This document shows positions 60,317-64,000 of a stretch of 64,000 nt of DNA, piece by piece. The notes beneath the pieces are model-generated. The model was not told the DNA's origin. It was given only the letters and a program-made list of their open reading frames with translations, and did not search any database. Position numbers and translations under genes: made by a program. The DNA is from Lutraria lutraria (taxonomy: Eukaryota; Mollusca; Bivalvia; Venerida; Mactridae), in the NCBI GenBank assembly GCA_964023205.1, contig OZ026844.1, forward strand, positions 5,392,840 through 5,456,839. Reading direction: 5' to 3'. Every line of letters begins with the position of its first letter. The first letter of the stretch is position 1.

Positions 60317-61403
60317 CTTAGCACACCGGGAGGAGGCATGGTTTAATCTAATTTAAGGATGTCCTAAAGCCCTCTATACACTGGGCATGAACTACACAGT
60401 CCTTAACTATACTGTCTGGTCAAGATGATTTCAATTCTGACACGTTTTTATGAAGAAAGAATGTCTTAATTGTTCAGTGTTACAGTGCACGCTGAGATTG
60501 AATCATTGATCGCATCTGAGTATAATTGTACATCTTTGAAATGATTGAATGATGTTTTAAATTCTTATTGCACCATCGGCTAGCCTATTCATCATCTATT
60601 CAGTGTCTCACTATTTGTAAAGATAATTTAAGATTTCTTATTCGGATGCCCTTAAGTTAATAAGTATTACTTTTTTCCAAGGATACTTCCAGCCCATGTA
60701 GCATCCTTGGAAACTTTTAAGGAGTTCAAGTCTGCAGTGTAAGACTTGAATCCAGTATCCTTCACACACTTGTGACAGCATACATGCTTATTGTAAATAG
60801 TTCTGTTATCTGGGACAACCTTGCAAGATTTTTTTAACTACATGTATTTTTGGTTTTTAATTAATTTATACCCTTGATCTATGCACGTTGCTACACCACC
60901 AACTGCCGTGATGTTTAGTTTTGAACGTGTGCAGTATTAAATTGATATAAAATAGATATACATAGATTAGATATATAGACAGATAACAAATTAAACAATG
61001 TTATCAATGATGCGTATCAATAACAACATAACAAACATGTCTTTAAAATGTAAGAATGGGTTCTTAGCAAAATAATTTTTGTACAAATTACTGCTGCAAA
61101 ATATTACATTTCACATGAAATTAGCTTCAGGGACAATGTCCATGTAATATTTATCATTTGAATACACAAGCATCACACAAAAAAATAATTGTTTATGACG
61201 CCTGCAATTAAGTAGAGGAAAGTACAAGACGTCGTCAGATTCTTAGCGCTTACCTCCATTTTTTAAATCCATTGTCAAATTATTTGCATCATTTGAACTT
61301 GTAATAAATCTCAGATTCCAAAAATAATTGCCAGAGTTACACTTCCTCGAGTTTTATTTTCATAAATTTCAACACTTCCGTGAGGGGTATGACTAAAGTA
61401 CGA
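60317..61403. other. No gene seen
   Basis: No exon, long repeat or element that I can support. Confidence 0.4.
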
Positions 61404-62340
61404 AATGGAGATTTTATGGCAAAATGGGCGAAATGGGCAAAATGGAGATTTCCATAGGCAAAATGGAGATTTCCTTTGGCGAAATGGAGATTTTTATGAA
61501 GTATTACATCTTTGAATATGCTGGTATACAAAATGCAAATTTTAAACAATATTATTCACATATATCGAGACTTCCAATGGTAAAATGGAAATTCGCTATG
61601 GCAAAATGGAGATTTCAGACGGCAAAATGAAGATTTGTGATGGCGAAATGGAGATTTTTATGAAGTATTACATCTTTGAATATGCTGGTATACAAAATGC
61701 AAATTTTAAACAATATTATTCACATATATCGAGACTTCCAATGGTAAAATGGAAATTCGCTATGGCAAAATGGAGATTTCAGACGGCAAAATGAAGATTT
61801 GTGATGGCGAAATGGAGATTTCAGACGGCAAAATGGAGATTTTAGATTAAAAATAAATATTTTAGATAAAAAATAAATATTTTAGATAAAAAATAAATAT
61901 TTTAGATAAAAAATAAATATTTTAGATAAAAAATGGAGATTTTAGACTGCTAAATTATAACATAATTATTATTATTAAACAATATTTCTTTTTAGATTTC
62001 CAATGGCAAAATGGAGATTAAAAAGATAGCAAAATAGAAATTCGTGATGGCGAAATGGAGATTATGGAATTAGATAAAAAATGGAGATTTTCGGTAGCTA
62101 AATGGAATAATGGAAACTGAATATTGATTGAACAGTAGTATTAACACTATCTAAAATATCCATTTTCCTGTCTGAAATGGAGATCTTAGATAAAAAAATG
62201 GAGATTTTAGATAAATAAATGGAGATTTTAGATTAAAAAATGGAGATTTTCGACTGCTAAATTAAACATAATATATTGGAACTCGGAGATTTGTGATGGC
62301 GAAATGGAGATGGCAAAATTGAGATTTCCGTTTTATATCT
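61404..62340 (+). repeat. AAATGGAGATTT minisatellite, forward block
   Basis: Irregular array of about 20-bp units (GGCAAAATGGAGATTTCAGA type), interrupted by a 164-bp tandem duplication (61491-61654 repeated from 61655) and a short TTTTAGATAAAAAATAAATA sub-array (61851-61930). Confidence 0.93.
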
Positions 62341-62715
62341 AAATCTCCATTTTGCCGTCTGAAATCTCCATTTCACAGTCTAAAATCTCCATTTGGCCAT
62401 TACAAATCTCCATTTTACAGTCTAAAATCTCCATTTGGCCATTACAAATCTCCATTTTACAGTCTAAAATCTCCATTTCGCCATTACAAATCTCCATTTT
62501 ACAGTCTAAAATCTCCATTTCGCCATCACGAATTTCCATTTTACAGTATAAAATCTCCATAATCTCCATTTCGCCATCACGAATTTCTATTTTGCCATCT
62601 ATTTGATCTCCATTTTGCCGTCTTAAATCTCCATTTTGCCATCTCCATTTCGCCATCACAAATCTCCAATTTGCAGTCTAAAATCTCCATTTTTTTTATC
62701 TTAAATCTCCATTTG
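62341..62715 (-). repeat. Same minisatellite, inverted block
   Basis: The same unit on the opposite strand (AAATCTCCATTTCGCCATCA type), often as 40-bp dimers alternating a CCATTACA unit and an ACAGTCTA unit. It abuts the forward block head to head. Confidence 0.93.
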
Positions 62716-62882
62716 AGACGGGAAAATGGATATTTTAGATAAAAAATGGAAAATTTAGACTGCTATATATATGAATGAATTGTTATATAATATTTAATTA
62801 GTAAACGATATTATTCGCATAACCAGACGACCTTGGCGAAATGGACATTTCCAATTGCAAAATGGTAATTTCAATCCTAACG

Positions 62883-63390
62883 GCAAGGACTTATATACAT
62901 ACATGGATTCGCAACTGCTAAAAATAGCTCAAACGATATCGTTCGGCGATCCCACAATGCATTGCTATATACTCGGCAATGTCCAACAGCTGTATTTGGG
63001 TGTTTACGAATTTGATTATACTAATAAAACTCTGGCGATTGGGCACGGGAAATTGGTAAAAGGATGCAACAAATTCCTTAAATATATTGAGATACATTTA
63101 TAATCCGCAAAGTCTAAGTATAAGCATTGAAAAAGGCATCAGTCGAACATTTTAAATTCCAAGATGGCGGACATCTATTATAATCCTTTCGTCTCCGAGA
63201 TTAGACATTCGGAATACCACGGATATTTTCGCTGTTATTATCATTCGGATATCACGGATGTTTTCGTATTTTCACTTTTGTAAACAATAGCTTGTATTCC
63301 CGTTGATTCACGTCTTATTATCGCGGGATTTGATTACTTTAAACTGTTAATACGGAAGTTGCGAATCCATGTATGTATATAAGTCCTTGC
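62883..63390. mobile_element. 508-bp element with 33-bp perfect TIRs
   Basis: GCAAGGACTTATATACATAC and 13 further bases (62883-62915) are the exact inverse of 63358-63390. The flanks share TAACG (62878-62882 and 63391-63395), a likely 5-bp target duplication. Internally there are two CATTCGGATATCACGGAT-like repeats. A 69-residue open stretch at its left end has no recognisable family. Superfamily not assigned. It interrupts the minisatellite region. Confidence 0.85.
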
Positions 63391-63395
63391 TAACG

Positions 63396-64000
63396 GTAAC
63401 GAAAGAATGTATCATTAAATTTAATACGGAATTATTGACAAATCATAGACGCTACGTTTTGGCAAAATGAAAAATGTCGAAATGGAGATATTGTAAATAA
63501 GTATATACATAAAACAAAACTTATTGTTTTACATGTACATCAACAAGTAGCATAAAAGTTATAATCCAATTATCACTTGCTATTTAGCGCTAATTGGATT
63601 ATGACACCTTTCTTTATCACATGCCGCTATGATTGTGACATAGGGCCATTTAGGTGGGCAGATTATATTATCGCCTTTGGTGTTGAGAAACAATTGTCAT
63701 AATGGCACACTTTGATATTATAAAACTGCATGACGGTTCGTTTGATGTCACTTCTACAGGATTTTTTTATAATATCTTAATTAAAATCAGAGACATATAA
63801 TACAATATTATACATCTCTGATGTGGTAACTGAACGCTCTATGTATTATGTGTACAATGCCTAATAAAGATTATGTTATGTTAAAAAAAAATCATCGAAT
63901 ACAACTATTAAATCTATAATGTCATCATTTTTTATATAAAATTCCCATTTTCCCACCCTAACATCTCCATTTCGCCATCTCGAATATCCATTTTGCCAGA
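63396..64000. repeat. Minisatellite remnants continuing past the window
   Basis: Scattered GGCAAAATGAAAAATGTCGA units near 63458-63490, then inverted units (CATCTCCATTTCGCCATCTC) at 63942-64000. The array probably extends beyond the right edge. No gene seen between. Confidence 0.7.

Noticed and set aside
61337..62659. Met-Glu-Ile repeat proteins on both strands
   Set aside because: Translation of the AAATGGAGATTT minisatellite and its inverted block; no evidence of a gene.
62855..63103. 82-residue plus-strand open frame in the 508-bp element
   Set aside because: Starts in minisatellite sequence and crosses the inverted end. No transposase motif.

Overview
The window is animal nuclear DNA, AT-rich, with small exons in long introns and a heavy load of SINEs, small inverted-repeat DNA transposons (MITEs) and minisatellites. 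The repeat types, such as tRNA-headed SINEs with a GGCGTTAAAC-type tail and elements starting AACAAGAGGGCCAAGATGGCC, are the kind I associate with bivalve molluscs. The host is therefore probably a bivalve; this is an inference and the species is not identified.

One protein-coding gene can be supported. It is on the minus strand and runs from about 43615 (start codon) to 3685 (stop). I joined 23 coding exons by hand from splice signals, reading phase and protein similarity. They give a continuous frame of 5184 nt (1727 residues). Domain order is a long proline-, serine- and acid-rich N-terminus, a RhoGEF (DH) domain, PH1, FYVE and PH2. This is the faciogenital dysplasia (FGD) family, and the DH and FYVE segments fit FGD6 best. 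FGD proteins activate Cdc42, and their FYVE domains bind PI3P on endosomal membranes. The largest exon (28258-31433) encodes most of the N-terminus and includes a four-copy internal repeat around Asn-Thr-Phe-Val-Val/Ile-Glu.

Layout: 1-3684 is the 3' flank and possible 3' UTR. 3685-21991 holds the DH to PH2 exons. 25030-43615 holds the N-terminal exons. 43616-64000 is upstream, with no recognisable gene and many repeats: a 2.5-kb minisatellite of about 48-bp units (45316-47803), a decayed mariner copy inserted in a SINE (50516-51525), several MITEs, a hAT-type element with a perfect 8-bp duplication (59878-60308), and a strand-switching minisatellite of about 20-bp units (61404-62820) next to a 508-bp element with 33-bp perfect terminal inverted repeats.

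The most unusual structure is in introns 17, 18 and 19. Each carries a minisatellite close to its 5' splice site. In intron 19 the repeated unit contains the exon-end plus 5' splice-site sequence itself, giving about 20 tandem donor-like sites.
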